Source: Mantis religiosa (taxonomy: Eukaryota; Arthropoda; Insecta; Mantodea; Mantidae). Taken from it: a stretch of 64,000 bases of DNA. Both the position numbers and the translations under genes were made by a program. A model generated the notes under the pieces. That model worked only from the letters and a program-made list of their open reading frames with translations. It was not told where the DNA came from and searched no databases. Positions 11,396 to 21,600 of the stretch are shown one piece after another. Where the stretch lies: positions 58,689,235-58,753,234 of the forward strand of contig CM060947.1 in the NCBI GenBank assembly GCA_030765055.1. Reading direction: 5' to 3'. Position 1 is the first letter of the stretch; each line of letters opens with the position of its first letter.

Positions 11396-12059
11396 CTTTA
11401 CTCAGAAGTATATTTCTTTAATTCAAAGGCCTTGAAATATGCATTTCGGTGAAAACTCAACATGGAATTTTTGGATGAAATATAAGACTTTCTCTTACCT
11501 ACTATAAATAGGTGGTAGAGAATGAAAAAAACTATTCGAATTAGCTGACACACGAAGTCATGGATCCACGACCTTTTTAATGCGAGACACAAAACGCTAG
11601 TATATGATCCACTGGTTCGACATCTTTATTTTAATCCTCTTATAGTAAAAATTACGCCCAATTATCGTTCGAGACGCAAATTTGTGCACTTTAAATATCG
11701 TACTTATTGAAAATTTGCTTCATAAATTACCCTTCTAATCTGGGAAAAGCATGTCCGTTGTTGAATTTAAGGTCGTATCGGCATGCAGCAATGGTAGCTC
11801 AGTTAATAGAGCACCGCACTAAATGAGTGGTCACCGTCCCGGCTATGACATTGGATTTTTCAACTCATATTTATTGCAACTTAATACAGTGTTTGAACAC
11901 AATTAAGCCATGTCATTTGTAATACATGCTCTCTCTTAAAAGTAAACAATTAGAAATGTCAAAAAATTGTCATTCATCCTCTCTCTCTCTCTCATACACA
12001 CATATATAAAACATAATTATTCATATATATAATTATCACATATATAATTCATAATTATT
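11396..12059. other. Mostly unannotated; contains a decayed tRNA-like fragment at 11784-11880
   Basis: AATGGTAGCTCAGTTAATAG at about 11792 followed by GACATTGGATTTTTCAACTC near 11846 resembles the tRNA-like core and tail of repeat family 4 (16656, 47976). The B box is decayed. The rest is A+T-rich, with a short CT run near 11981-11994. Confidence 0.4.
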
Positions 12060-12785
12060 CAAAATCATCGAAGTTTTCATCAAAATATTCATCTATACTG
12101 TGATAGGCTCTGCTTAACAAGAATTTAGTCAGTTTAGAATTAAACTAAGCAGCTGACACAGTATTTTTTAGGCTTTCCGGAAGCTTATTAAGTAGTTTTG
12201 GACCAAAGTATTAGGGCTTATGTTCAAAAAGTTTTAGCCTGTGACCTTTAACTATATAGTTATTCGTTCCCGTTGTTTCATGTGTATGGACATCGGAATT
12301 TGTGGAGGTTATATTCCTGTTATGTACAAAAAGTATTGTTCGCAGAATAAATATGCAGGGAAGAGTAAGTATGTTTAATTTTTTTTAAATACGGCCTGCA
12401 TGAACTCGTACGTGTTATTTTTGCCAGGTATCTGATAGCTCTTTTCTGCAGGAGACAAATTCTGTTAAAGTTTAATTTGGAAGCATGTCCCCACAGCTTG
12501 ATGCTATAAGAAATGTGTGAATATATTAATGCAAAATATACTAACTTACTAGTATCTACTGACAGAAAATTGGCTGAATATCACAACACGAAAAGTGCTG
12601 AGCTTAATTTACTTTCTAGTTTCTCAATGTGGTTGTTCCAAGTTAACTTGTCATCAAGGATTACACCTAAAATATTTACACTTTTTACACACTGGACTAG
12701 ACTATTGCAAGACTCTGAGTCTACCTTCCCTGTATATAAATTAATATCATTTGAGTAATCTGGACATTTTGTATACTTATTACTA
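12060..12785 (-). pseudogene. LINE reverse transcriptase C-terminal relic (Jockey/CR1-like)
   Basis: On the minus strand the sequence runs from about 12780 down through a block reading NILGVILDDKLTWNNHIEKL near 12670-12610. This is the post-palm thumb region of Jockey/CR1-type LINEs. It continues with SKLVYFALIYSHISY, LLQKRAIRYL and finally FGPKLLNKLPESLK near 12190, the characteristic C-terminal block of these elements. Several stops and frame breaks occur, and everything before the thumb is missing. It is therefore a 5'-truncated dead copy. The relic at 51850-52620 covers the same protein region but differs in sequence. Confidence 0.75.
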
Positions 12786-13107
12786 GGCTGAGGATTTCCC
12801 TAGCACTATCACCAGAACCAACGGAAATTATGTTGCGCTGCAAATGGACTTTAGGCTGTGACGTTAGGGGTTATACCCCTGCACTCACTCCCGGTACAGT
12901 CCTTGCGCATATGCAATTGAACCTTATTCTGATATTTTCAACTGCCAGTTCTGTGTCAATATATTAAATTATTATTCGGTTGTTTTGAAATGTTAATTAT
13001 GTATTAGGAAGGTTATCTTAAAATTGAGTAGAATATTTATTGTAAATCGTGTAAATAATTCGGTACATATTACAATTTATATTATATTATATATATTATT
13101 TATATTA
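12786..13107. other. Unannotated
   Basis: A short G+C-richer patch around 12800-12910 lies between the LINE relic and the next SINE; the remainder is A+T-rich. Nothing is recognisable. Confidence 0.4.
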
Positions 13108-13404
13108 GACCACGCCATAGCTGAGTGGTTAGACCGCTTAGTTCTCACCTAGGTGGCCTGGATTCGATCCCAGGCGACCGCAAAGTGCGATTTGTGATGG
13201 GCAACATCGTAGTGGGGTGGGTTTCCTCCGAGTCCTCCGGTTTCCCCCACCATAATTCCACCAATTACTCCATTAATCATTCATCTCAGGCGTTGGGCCG
13301 ACCCCTCAACCCTGATTTCATCTCTCAGGTCAGATGCTTCGGCTCCCTCGCTCTGAGGGAACCCAAGCGTCTCCTAACATCAGCATTGACGAAAAAGGGA
13401 TAAA
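13108..13404 (+). mobile_element. tRNA-derived SINE related to family 2, alternative 3' body
   Basis: The head GACCACGCCATAGCTGAGTG, the A-box segment GTGGTTAGACCGC, the B box GGATTCGATCCCAG and the post-head AAAGTGCGATTTGTGATGG match family 2. After GGTTTCCCCCACC the sequence departs from the other copies and carries CAGGCGTTGGGCCGACCCC, CTTCGGCTCCCTCGCTCTG and AACCCAAGCGTCTCC. It ends in an A-rich tail, so this is a sister subfamily with the same head and a different body. Confidence 0.8.
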
Positions 13405-13440
13405 AAAATATAATATATGTATAATGTTAGTTACGTTATA

Positions 13441-13441
<1 letters not shown>

Positions 13442-13500
<59 letters not shown>
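13442..13500. repeat. (ATT)n microsatellite
   Basis: About 19 units of ATT, 30-40 bp after the end of a SINE. Confidence 0.95.
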
Positions 13501-13501
<1 letters not shown>

Positions 13502-14014
13502 AAAAAGTTTTATAATAGTTGAAGTTTAATGAGGATGCATTCGGCTCTCATACTTCAATGTTTGTACATATAGGTTCTTCAATTTTCCTACGAAGTACGC
13601 GATTATGCTGAACTTTCTGTGCTACTTAATTCAAATGTAAAAATGCCTCTTTTAAATCTATTTCTTCTTTTCCTTCTTCCTACATGTTTCCATTAACATG
13701 AGTAGAGACAATATAATTTAAATCTATCTCAGAGAGCGAACAGTACATAAAACAGAGTGACAAATAAAACACCAATTACTTTCCTTCATATTTTTGTCTC
13801 TAAAAGCACTAATATTACAGCTTTAACAAACATTACAATTTGTAAAGAATAGGAAAAATAAGGAGGGGGAAGTTGGGTGTGGGAGAGAGAGTGGAAAATG
13901 AAGGTGGGAGAATGGAGAAGAGGTGTAAAGGAGGAAGTAAAAGTCACTGATAAATAAGAGAAAGAGGCAGAGAAAGAGCAAGGAATCTTTTTGTTTAACT
14001 CAATAGCGTGAGCA
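13501..14014. other. Unannotated, with a purine-rich dispersed repeat at 13845-13955
   Basis: The purine-rich part, including AAGTTGGGTGTGGGAGAGA and GTGGAAAATGAAGGTGG, has a close relative at 15765-15860 on the same strand. No gene is visible. Confidence 0.45.
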
Positions 14015-14464
14015 GAGCTCTCCAACCAAGATAATTCCTCATCTTCCCCAGAGTCTGGAAGTATGAAAGAGAGTGTGTAGTGTTTAACGCCCGCTCTTAC
14101 TACATACGACACCGCAGGCGGTGACACTGATAATACATGAGATGAAGATTGAGCACCGGTGGAATGAGATGGCGGGGGTAACCGGAGGTCCCGGAGATAA
14201 CCCACCCCAGCGCCGTGTTGTCCTCCACAAATCTCACTTTGCGTTCGCCTGGGATCGAACCCGGGCCGCCTTGGTGAGAGCCAAGCGGTCTAACCACTGA
14301 GCCATGGCGCGGCCTGAAAGAGAATGTGAATGTGTGCGTGATCTAATGATTAAAAGCCAGCGATTACGAGTTAACACCTTCGATATGTTCCAAAGGAGAA
14401 CGGCCGCCGATATGACCATTGGAGTTAATGGTGGAGTATAAATGGAGCAAAAAAAAAAAAAAAA
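14015..14464 (+). mobile_element. tRNA-Lys-like SINE, family 3, split by another SINE
   Basis: The 5' part (14015-14077) has CCAAGATAATTCCTCATCTT and AGAGTCTGGAAGTATGAA. The 3' part (14315-14464) has GTGTGCGTGATCTAATGA, GGAGAACGGCCGCCGATATG and an A tail. Together they match the full copies at 17503 and 54754. The tRNA-like head is missing, so the copy is 5'-truncated. It is interrupted by a minus-strand family-2 SINE whose 14-bp duplication lies inside this body. Confidence 0.85.
14078..14314 (-). mobile_element. tRNA-derived SINE, family 2, inserted in a family-3 SINE
   Basis: On the minus strand the head reads GGCCGCGCCATGGCTCAGTG, then the B box GGGTTCGATCCCAG, the body CAAAGTGAGATTTGTGGAGG and CACCGCCTGCGG, and the tail GCGGGCGTTAAACAC. 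It is flanked by near-identical 14-bp repeats, TGAAAGAGAGTGTG (14064-14077) and TGAAAGAGAATGTG (14315-14328). That is a target-site duplication with one mismatch, and it shows family 2 was active after this family-3 copy landed. Confidence 0.9.
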
Positions 14465-16237
14465 TTTCGCCTGCTTCTCGTTTATCTTTTGGAAGCAGAC
14501 CGTCTGGCCCAACCTTCGCCAGCAGGGGCAACTAGTAATTTGCTCGCCTGCTGAGAGGTGGCTTCTATTTCAGGATTAATTAAACCGAGCCCTACTTATT
14601 TAGACAAGGATCACAATTTCTCTTGGCGTCTCAATTACTGACATCAAATTGATAAACTTGATGACAATTTTGTAGCGTGGCAACTGGTTTAATCTGGGCC
14701 AGAAAATAATGTAGCTTTTTTATAAATTTTGTAAATGCCTGCAAGTACATAAATACCCCACAAACATTTAAAATACGACATACATGTTGAATCTTCCAGC
14801 ATGTTTTGTAGAATTACAAGAACACGGAAATGTAGTTCAAAATTCATATTTTCTAAAACAGTGGTTTGGTGAGAAATACAAACGATTCGCCATTTTTTGG
14901 GAGGTCAAAACGTTTTATCATACTTGTAGAACCTAACAATAGAACCTACAAAATCTTTAATAACTCATTCCAGATACTTTCCAATGATGGTTTTATTTGT
15001 AATAGTCATTTTATGCTAACAAAAGTATTATTATTTGTTAATAATACTATATTTTTTCTTCTTTTGTGCTTTAATTTTAATAATAACACAAAAAGGTGTT
15101 TATTACTTTAAAACAGAAAATTAAATGATACTCAGCATATTACTTTTTTATTACATTTTAATAAATACAAGTTAAGGAAAATATTCAGTTGCAAAATGTA
15201 GTACTTAATATTTGGTAACAAGACTTTCCTTCGGCATTTTAATACCTGAAGCTCTTCTAGTAAAAACACTACGCTAAATGGAGCATCATGAAGGTTCAAA
15301 AAGGAGCCGAGGGTTGCTTTGTAATTTTAACTCATAAAATATAGTAAAAACCCAGATTGACTGATTGCTCATAGTTTTTGGCCGAATTTCATAATAATTA
15401 GTATGTATAGTAAAATTTTACTTTTTCTTGGAGATAAAAGAAGAAACCAATCTGAAAGGTACATTCACAATGATTACTCTACCCATCATCGTTTATTCGT
15501 ATGGAGCTTCTACAAACTTTTTCATTAAAATTTATTGAATTCAACAACAACAACAAAAAAAAAAATTAACAAGTAATCACTTGTAATATTTGTTAAGGTG
15601 GTAATATCAGTGTTTTGGGAACAATTAAAAAGAAGGTAAAGAATGTACTTTAACATGTCTCAGTTTAACAGACATAAACATTTAAAGAACTAGCTTTATT
15701 TCACATTTCCATGCAGTTACAAAGGATACAGGGAACCTGAATGACAAAATAAGTAATTTGTAGAGAGAAGAAAAAGTAGGGGGAAATTGGGTGTGGGGGA
15801 GAGAGTGGAAAATGCAGGTGGAAGAAAGGAGAAGACGTATAAAGAAGGTAGTGAGACCCATTCCAATCTAATAACATTCTAATTAAATTAATGAAATACA
15901 CCTTGTTTTTGTTTTGTATTTTCTCTACACAAAGCTAGATTAAATCGTATATATTAAAATGAATTTTACAGCATTTTAAGTTCAACTTTGTTCTAACCCT
16001 TGCAGTTTCACATTTACCTAATGCTATATAAAATTCAAGCAGAGTCCTGAGTATTTCACTCTCTCTTCTTAGAGTATTCAAAATACGCATTTTATTTTTT
16101 ATTCCAGTATTTCAATTGTTTAGTTCAATTGCCGTTAGAGGAAATTTTTCAAATACGTAAGGCAAGATTTTTCAAAATTCCTCCATCCCAAATAGGCCGT
16201 TAAAGGAAGTAAATGTTTATTATTTTAATGTTTTCAT
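14465..16237. other. Unannotated A+T-rich DNA with a second purine-rich repeat copy at 15765-15860
   Basis: The block AAATTGGGTGTGGGGGAGAG with GTGGAAAATGCAGGTGG repeats the one near 13870. Otherwise no gene or repeat is recognised; the frames at 14866-15111 and 15701-15901 have no domain support. Confidence 0.4.
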
Positions 16238-16239
16238 CA

Positions 16240-16319
<80 letters not shown>
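16238..16319. repeat. (ATT)n microsatellite at the 3' end of a minus-strand SINE
   Basis: About 26 units of ATT, preceded by TCATCATC. Read on the minus strand it is an (AAT)n tail directly following the family-5 SINE at 16320-16655. Confidence 0.95.
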
Positions 16320-16655
16320 GATACCAACACTCCCCACATGGCAACTTTGGCCTTCGGGGTAACCTCGCCCCACCACGTGATTACCGGACCCATTTCTGAG
16401 GTAGAGGCACCCAGAGGGCGGTGTCCATTACCTCCAATGGTAGGGTAATAGGTAGATGACGCTGAGGCGAGAGGACCTACAGCTTATACCATGGACTCTG
16501 AACCACGTAGGGACCACTTCACAATGTTGTGCTAGACAGAGGTGAAGGCGTGGATAGAGCCGACTTAAAATCGCCAACCCAAGAGCCCGGAATAGAACCC
16601 GGGACACTTAGCATGGGAGCCGAGAACGAAACCACTGCACTACCCCGGCACCCTA
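16320..16655 (-). mobile_element. tRNA-derived SINE, family 5, with (AAT)n tail
   Basis: On the minus strand it starts with the tRNA-like GGTGCCGGGGTAGTGCAGTG, continues through TTCTCGGCTCCCATGCTAAG and has the B box GGGTTCTATTCC. A G+C-rich body of about 260 bp follows (GGCGATTTTAAGTCGGCTC, GGAGGTAATGGACACC, CACGTGGTGGGGCGAGG), and an AAT array serves as its 3' tail. Only one copy is present in the window. The A and B boxes are recognisable but diverged. Confidence 0.75.
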
Positions 16656-16916
16656 CCAGGAAAAAATGAGTCAATTGGAGAGTTTAATGTCGCGCCAGCA
16701 TGTTAGCCATGGTAGCTCAAGGTGTTAGAGCCACTGTACGGGAATTAGGAGATCCATGGTTGAAATTCCGGCCGTGGCATTGAATTTTTCAGTTGACTCT
16801 AATTAATTAAAAATATCCATATACAGGAGTAATGTATTTAAAAGGATTAATTCCTCAATATAAATTTAACATTAAAAAAGTTCAATGATAAAAATCCTGG
16901 TATTTAAGTACTCTTT
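16656..16916 (+). mobile_element. tRNA-like repeat, family 4
   Basis: It starts with AAATGAGTCAATTGGAGAG and GTTTAATGTCGCGCC. The tRNA-like core GCCATGGTAGCTCAAGG ... GGTTGAAATTCCGG follows, then CATTGAATTTTTCAGTTGAC and an A+T-rich tail. Copies lie at 47976, 48276 (plus), 19770 and 22505 (minus). Unlike an ordinary SINE, the tRNA-like part is preceded by at least 60-110 bp of shared non-tRNA sequence. Confidence 0.75.
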
Positions 16917-17495
16917 TTTAATTATTTTCAAAAATATTTATAATAATGGATGACAATGCTACAGCTTATTTTCTACACCAGCGGAAGTGCCTAAGGTTTA
17001 AGATTCTGTGCACTTTTGAAGGTGATTTTTCGATGGCTTTATTGTGAATTAGAATGCGCCTTAGTATTAAAATGAGCCACGAAATGAAGATTCTCTGGAA
17101 TTAAATCGAAAACTTCTACACCTCCATATTTATCTTGCCCTTCACCTTTCTCGATGTAAGTGCGAGTTGAGAGATCGCTAGGGTAAAACGCCACATGCTT
17201 CCGAAAGCTCCGGGCTACTAATGCAACAGCAGTGTTGTTGGCAGACTCCAGCCTCTTCAAGCTGAATAAACAGTCTGTATTTGCAGCACTGCAACCAAGC
17301 ACCGACTAGCACTTACGTGTATTGTACCATTATCTACAACCATTATGCATGTATGCTGCAACAACATTAGTTACAGTCTGTGCGTCATCTTTTGTTTTAA
17401 TAAGTATTTTGTGTCGTCATAAGTCAAAGTGGACAGGAACGTGAGGATAACAAAAGAACAGCTCCTGCAGAGGAACCAAGATGTCACATTAAGAT
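16917..17495. other. Unannotated
   Basis: A minus-strand frame of 87 codons at 17039-17302 has ordinary amino-acid composition but no domain I recognise; neither start nor flanks support it as a gene. It could be a relic exon of a repeat protein. Confidence 0.3.
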
Positions 17496-17502
17496 AAGAT
17501 CA

Positions 17503-17780
17503 GGCTCGCCCCATAGCTCTGTCGGTAGAGCACCTGCCTGCCGTGCTAGGGATCTAGGGTTGGATTCCCGGCAGTTGAGTGGGAATGTTTCTCCGACCAA
17601 GATAATTCCTCATCTTACCTAGAGTCTGGAAGTATGAATGAGAGTGCGAATGTGTGCATGATATAATGCTTAAAACGCAACGAATACGAGTTAATAAACT
17701 TCGAAATGTTCCAAAAGAGAATGGTCGCCTATATGACCATTGCAGTTAAGGTGGGGTATAAATAGCGTATAAAAAACAAG
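17503..17780 (+). mobile_element. tRNA-Lys-like SINE, family 3, full length with TSD
   Basis: The tRNA-like head GGCTCGCCCCATAGCTCTG is followed by CGGTAGAGCACCTGCCTGCC and the B box GGTTGGATTCCC, resembling a lysine tRNA. The body has AAGATAATTCCTCATCTTAC, GAGTCTGGAAGTATGAATG and GTTCCAAAAGAGAATGG, and it ends GGTATAAATAGCGTATAAAA. AAGATCA occurs immediately before (17496-17502) and after (17779-17785), a 7-bp target-site duplication. Confidence 0.88.
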
Positions 17781-18182
17781 ATCAAAGGTGTAAAAGCAGA
17801 CTTGTTCTGCTGAACTGATATATAGCTCGTACGAGAACAACTGAAAAGGCTTCGAGCACAGGAAAATATGCGAGACTATGATCCATCCAGTCTTAGAACC
17901 GGACCTGATGTAAACAAAAGATTCCGTAGTCCTCGTGTGCGTGCGTCAACCTGTATCACTATGTTTATGAATATTCTTTTATTAAAAGCAAAGTCTTGGG
18001 TAAGTTCCTCAGCTTACAAATGTGTCTCACGAAGTTTTTAAATAAAATATGCCTCTTTTTATTTGTTATGACTGAAATGTCGTGCTGTTATCATCACAGG
18101 GAAAGCAAATAGAGAGAAAAGTCAGCGGACAAAACTACAGATACTCGGAAACAGTTTCAAAGAATATATTAGAAACAGGTGC
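17781..18182. other. Unannotated
   Basis: Nothing recognisable on either strand. Confidence 0.4.
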
Positions 18183-18360
18183 AACTTGCAACTTGATGTC
18201 ATGAGTTTGATGTCCACGGCCGAGTTTTCTGACCCTTGAGCTTTTTGTGGGGTTCCCCCAGGTGGCTAGTCGAATACTGTGAAGGTTAAGTTACATTCCC
18301 TGAATTTCCTGTCTTCTCATTTCACTTCACTTATCCTTTCGTTTCACCTTCTTTCTGATT
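18183..18360 (+). mobile_element. SINE-like fragment
   Basis: GAGTTTGATGTCCACGGCC is a possible decayed B box. TTGTGGGGTTCCCCCAGG and repeated TTTCACTT-type runs follow. The layout (tRNA-like head, GGGGTTTTCCC block, pyrimidine-rich tail) resembles the elements near 25905, 30140 and 50516. The head is too decayed to fold. Confidence 0.35.
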
Positions 18361-18449
18361 GAATGTTTGAGGGTTGTAAGTGTCAGCATGGCATGGCAGG
18401 GAGAACGTCATAAAATTCGTCCTCCAGATTGCAGCGTTCTTTTTCCCCT

Positions 18450-18560
18450 GTAATTTCACGTCCTCCAACGTTAAGTCATATCGGACGATGATTGAATATG
18501 TGAAATGATGCTCAAATGAGCCCAGGGTCCATACAGCTTAGATTTACCCGACATTCGTCT
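18450..18560 (-). mobile_element. SINE family 1, 3' half only
   Basis: On the minus strand this is GACGAATGTCGGGTAAATC, then CCTGGGCTCATTTGAGC and ATCGTCCGATATGACTTAAC, ending ACGTGAAATTACA. It matches the 3' half of the copy at 9668. The tRNA-like head is absent, the usual result of incomplete reverse transcription. Confidence 0.85.
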
Positions 18561-19769
18561 GCAGCGATCTGGAAGTCTCGGACCACCAGGGGAATATGTA
18601 AATCATCAGGAAGTGAGAAGAGTAGATTTTACTACTAACAGAAAGTTTAAATATGAAAACTGTAGGGACTCTGCTATCGTGTCTCTCTCTCTCTCTGTAT
18701 CCTTTCAGCTCTCTCCTCTCTATGAGAGGCACATAGAAACATAGTTACAAAAGATCTTCTATAGAATAAACAAATTTTTGGGTCTGCCTTGGAAAACTTT
18801 GGTGCCTTCCCCAAAAAACGGAGCTGATATGACAATCTTACTTATTTGAAAATATTTCCATTAAAACCAAAAGCAGCATTTAACATTACAGAGTGAGTAT
18901 TAACGATAACTGAGTTTCCAATGATAATTTTTTTTTCAAAATTAATTGAATCAGAATATTGAGAAACCCCACATGTCCAAAAAAACTAAGTTCTTACAGG
19001 AGATGCAAAAAACATTCCAGTTCTTAAAATTATGCATAAAGTCAGGTTTAACCTCATTTTTCGTTGAAATGAATGTAGAGGGAAGCAAGTCATTGCACTG
19101 TAGATATTCTGGATCCATTTTCTTTAAATTATGTTAACATTACTGTGGGCTTTCTCAATATTGTCATAAATAATAAATAAAGAGAACTCTTTGGCATTAT
19201 AGTCTACACAAGGTTCATTCTTTGACACACGTTAGCCAATTGTATATGTCGTTGTAGAAGCTCTGAATGATTTCATCTTTTGTTAAGAATGGCACAAATT
19301 GCCTTAGTTCTTGCATTTTCTTCTCATTTATAGGTATATTATCTGATAAGCCCGACTCGCAGGGTTTGGTGGAAATACAAATTGTTCAACCAGTTGGAAT
19401 GTGTGCTCTTCCTTAATTCTGCACAAACATCGTCACTGCCTGACATTTTATCAACAATAACAATCGATTAAATCAAAGAGCAGGAGGCAGTTTACTAATC
19501 TCTCTGTTTGAAACAGTGCTGGTAAATTACAATTATGAGAAAGCCCTTATCCTTTGTACATGTGGGATTTCTCTTCAGTTTCTGTGACACAATGGCTGCA
19601 GAACAGCACAGAAAATGTCAGAATATCATGGGTGCCTCTACTTTATAATCGGCCTATATATTTAAAGTACAAAGTCATAGATAACTCAATGTAGTAAAAA
19701 AGTGGACATGTGGGGCTTCTGGGTATTCCCATTCAATTGTTCTTTCACATTAGTCGTGTGTAGGTTACG
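18561..19769. other. Unannotated A+T-rich DNA
   Basis: No gene or repeat is recognised. Short frames at 18544-18732 and 18946-19137 have no domain signals. Confidence 0.4.
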
Positions 19770-20190
19770 TTTTGGAAGGGTAGAGTCAGACTGAAAAATT
19801 CAAAATTCAGTTGTATAGCCGGGTTTTGAACCACAAATTCCCGGTTGTTTCTTACCATTGAGCTACCGTGTTAACATACCAGCATACTACTAAATTCTCC
19901 TACTGACTCGTAAACCACTAGGAGTTCTCATAAACACGAGACAACTACCTTAACGGCGACTTTCTATGCTGTAATTATTTTAAGTCTCGGGCTTTATACA
20001 TGGGTCATTCAAAAATTAGTGGCAACACTCCTTGCAGTTAGCGCTATCAGCGGTATATCACTTAAGCTTATAACAATGTAAAATAAGAGCGTCTAATGTT
20101 TGTTAACTGTGAGTTTCAAGACCGTAATGTTAATTAATAAGATATTTTAGTAAGTTTAATTGTTTAATTTTTATCTCTAATGCTCTAAAT

Positions 20191-21471
20191 ATGTTTAGTA
20201 AATACGAGAAAAGCTGCGTCATTAAAATTCAGATTGCAAGAGGTATCAATGCTAGACAACTCCATACAGAATTATTGGAAGCTTGTGGTAGATTTTACCA
20301 TATCGTACCGTGGCTAGATGGGCGAATGCATTTCGTAGAGGAAGGGAAGACGTTCATAAAAAACGTGGAGCTGGCAGACCGCAATCAGCAAGTGATGATG
20401 TGCATATGAATACTGTTAAAGCACTGCTAGAACATCATCGTTTTTGGACTTGTATTGAACTAGCAAGGGAAGTTGGAGTTGTTCCTGGTACGATTCTCCA
20501 CATACTTAAGAAGTTAAAGATGAGGAAAGTCTGCACTCGATGGGTTCTACACAATGTTACACAGGAAACAACGTGGCAGAGGATGGAAACAGTGAGATTA
20601 CATTTAGAACGCTATGAACGTGAAGGCGAGCATTTTAGTTATTAGTTTGTAATTTACGTCCTCCAACGTCAAGTCATATCGGACGGTGAATGAAATGCGT
20701 GAAATGATGCTCAAATGAGCCCAGGTCCATAGAGTTTAGAGTTACCCGACATTCGTCTTTAAGGATAAGGGAAAACCCCGGAAAAATCCTTATCCAGGTA
20801 ACTCACCCTGACTGAGATTCGAACTCGGGACCTCTTGAACGTGAGGCAGACATGCTACCATCTACGCTACCAAGGCGGGCGGCGAGCATTTTCCTCGACG
20901 TATCATAGCATTAGATAAAATCTGGGTTCGAAGCAACCAACCAAAATTAAAGAGACAAATGAGTGGTGACACATTGATTCACCATGGCCAAAATAGTGTC
21001 GACAAGAACAGGGTGCACTTAAAGTCATGTTCATTGTTGCTTATGATTTTGACGGTGTTCTTTTCACTCTGTTTCTCAAGGAAATCGTGTGAATGGTGCG
21101 TATTACAGCCACTTTAGGGCACACCATTTATGACCAACTTTGCGTCGTAAACGTCCAATTCTCCTGAATTCTTATCCCATTGTGTTAGATGATGGCGCTG
21201 GCTCTCACACGTGTGTCCCTGTTGTTAATTTACTTCGCAGATGGTACTGGGAAATTCTGGAGCATCCTCCATCCTCCCCCAATATGAGCCCATGTGATTT
21301 CGACATTTTTGTAAAATTGAAATTACCACTTAGAGGAGTTCGTTTTAGAACCAGACAGGCAATTATAGCAGCACTAGAACAGTATGTTCGAACATTAGGA
21401 CAACAAGACGCTGTGGATGGCATCCGAGGCGAGTTCATGTTGGAGGAGATTACTTCTAAATACTGCAACAA
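20191..21471 (+). pseudogene. mariner transposase, DD34D, broken
   Basis: Transposase of the cut-and-paste mariner family, which binds the TIRs and moves the element. The N-terminal helix-turn-helix part lies at 20191-20300. A frame change is then needed to continue at 20310 with GAGRPQSASD and the linker motif WVLHNVTQ (family form WVPHxL). After the SINE insertion the frame resumes with the first catalytic Asp in IIALDKIWV (about 20911-20940). Another shift leads to LDDGAGSHT, holding the second Asp, and then to WEILEHPPSSPNMSPCDFD, holding the third. Exactly 34 residues separate the second and third Asp, the mariner DD34D signature. Stops and frameshifts between these blocks show it is dead. 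Confidence 0.9.
20637..20880 (-). mobile_element. SINE family 1 inserted in the mariner
   Basis: A full minus-strand family-1 copy: the tRNA-like head (B box AGTTCGAATCTCAG) lies near 20815-20880 and the 3' end GGACGTAAATTACA near 20650. The 12-bp direct repeat GGCGAGCATTTT is perfect at 20625-20636 and 20881-20892, giving exact boundaries and showing this insertion came after the mariner. Confidence 0.95.
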
Positions 21472-21600
21472 TGTGACTGCTCCAAAAATGTTTTATTTGT
21501 TGTTAATTCAAATTTTGCCACTAATTATTGAATTACCTAATTAGTACAGCCACCATTAGGCCAATTAATGGAAATCAATTATTATTTTACACTATCCGTA

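Larger units (their letters stand above)
19999..21544 (+). mobile_element. mariner-type DNA transposon with TIRs and TA duplication, itself interrupted by a SINE
   Basis: The left end ...TCATTCAAAAATTAGTGGC pairs as an inverted repeat with the right end GCCACTAATTATTGAATTA. TA flanks both sides (19997-19998 and 21545-21546), the mariner target. Removing the 244-bp SINE and its 12-bp duplication leaves about 1290 bp, the normal mariner length. The transposase frames inside carry the DD34D spacing. The copy is broken by frameshifts and stops and by the SINE at 20637-20880, so it cannot move on its own. Confidence 0.92.
19770..21600 (-). mobile_element. tRNA-like repeat family 4, interrupted by a mariner
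   Basis: The 5' portion on the plus strand (19770-19998) is the complement of family 4: GCCGGGTTTTGAACCACAAA (B-box region), TTGAGCTACCGTG, then CTAGGAGTTCTCATAAACAC and CGGGCTTTATA. At 21545 the same repeat resumes with CCACCATTAGGCCAATTAATGG. The uninterrupted copy near 22731 reads straight through this junction. That dates the family-4 copy as older than the mariner inside it. Confidence 0.8.

Noticed and set aside
13786..14205. 139-codon minus-strand frame
   Set aside because: It spans unique DNA, part of a family-3 SINE and part of an inserted family-2 SINE, so it cannot be an old gene.
16583..16655. tRNA-like sequence on the minus strand considered as a tRNA gene
   Set aside because: No acceptor pairing, no Pol III terminator, and it continues into a SINE body with an AAT tail.
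17039..17302. 87-codon minus-strand frame considered as a gene
   Set aside because: Ordinary composition but no recognised motif and nothing around it to support transcription.
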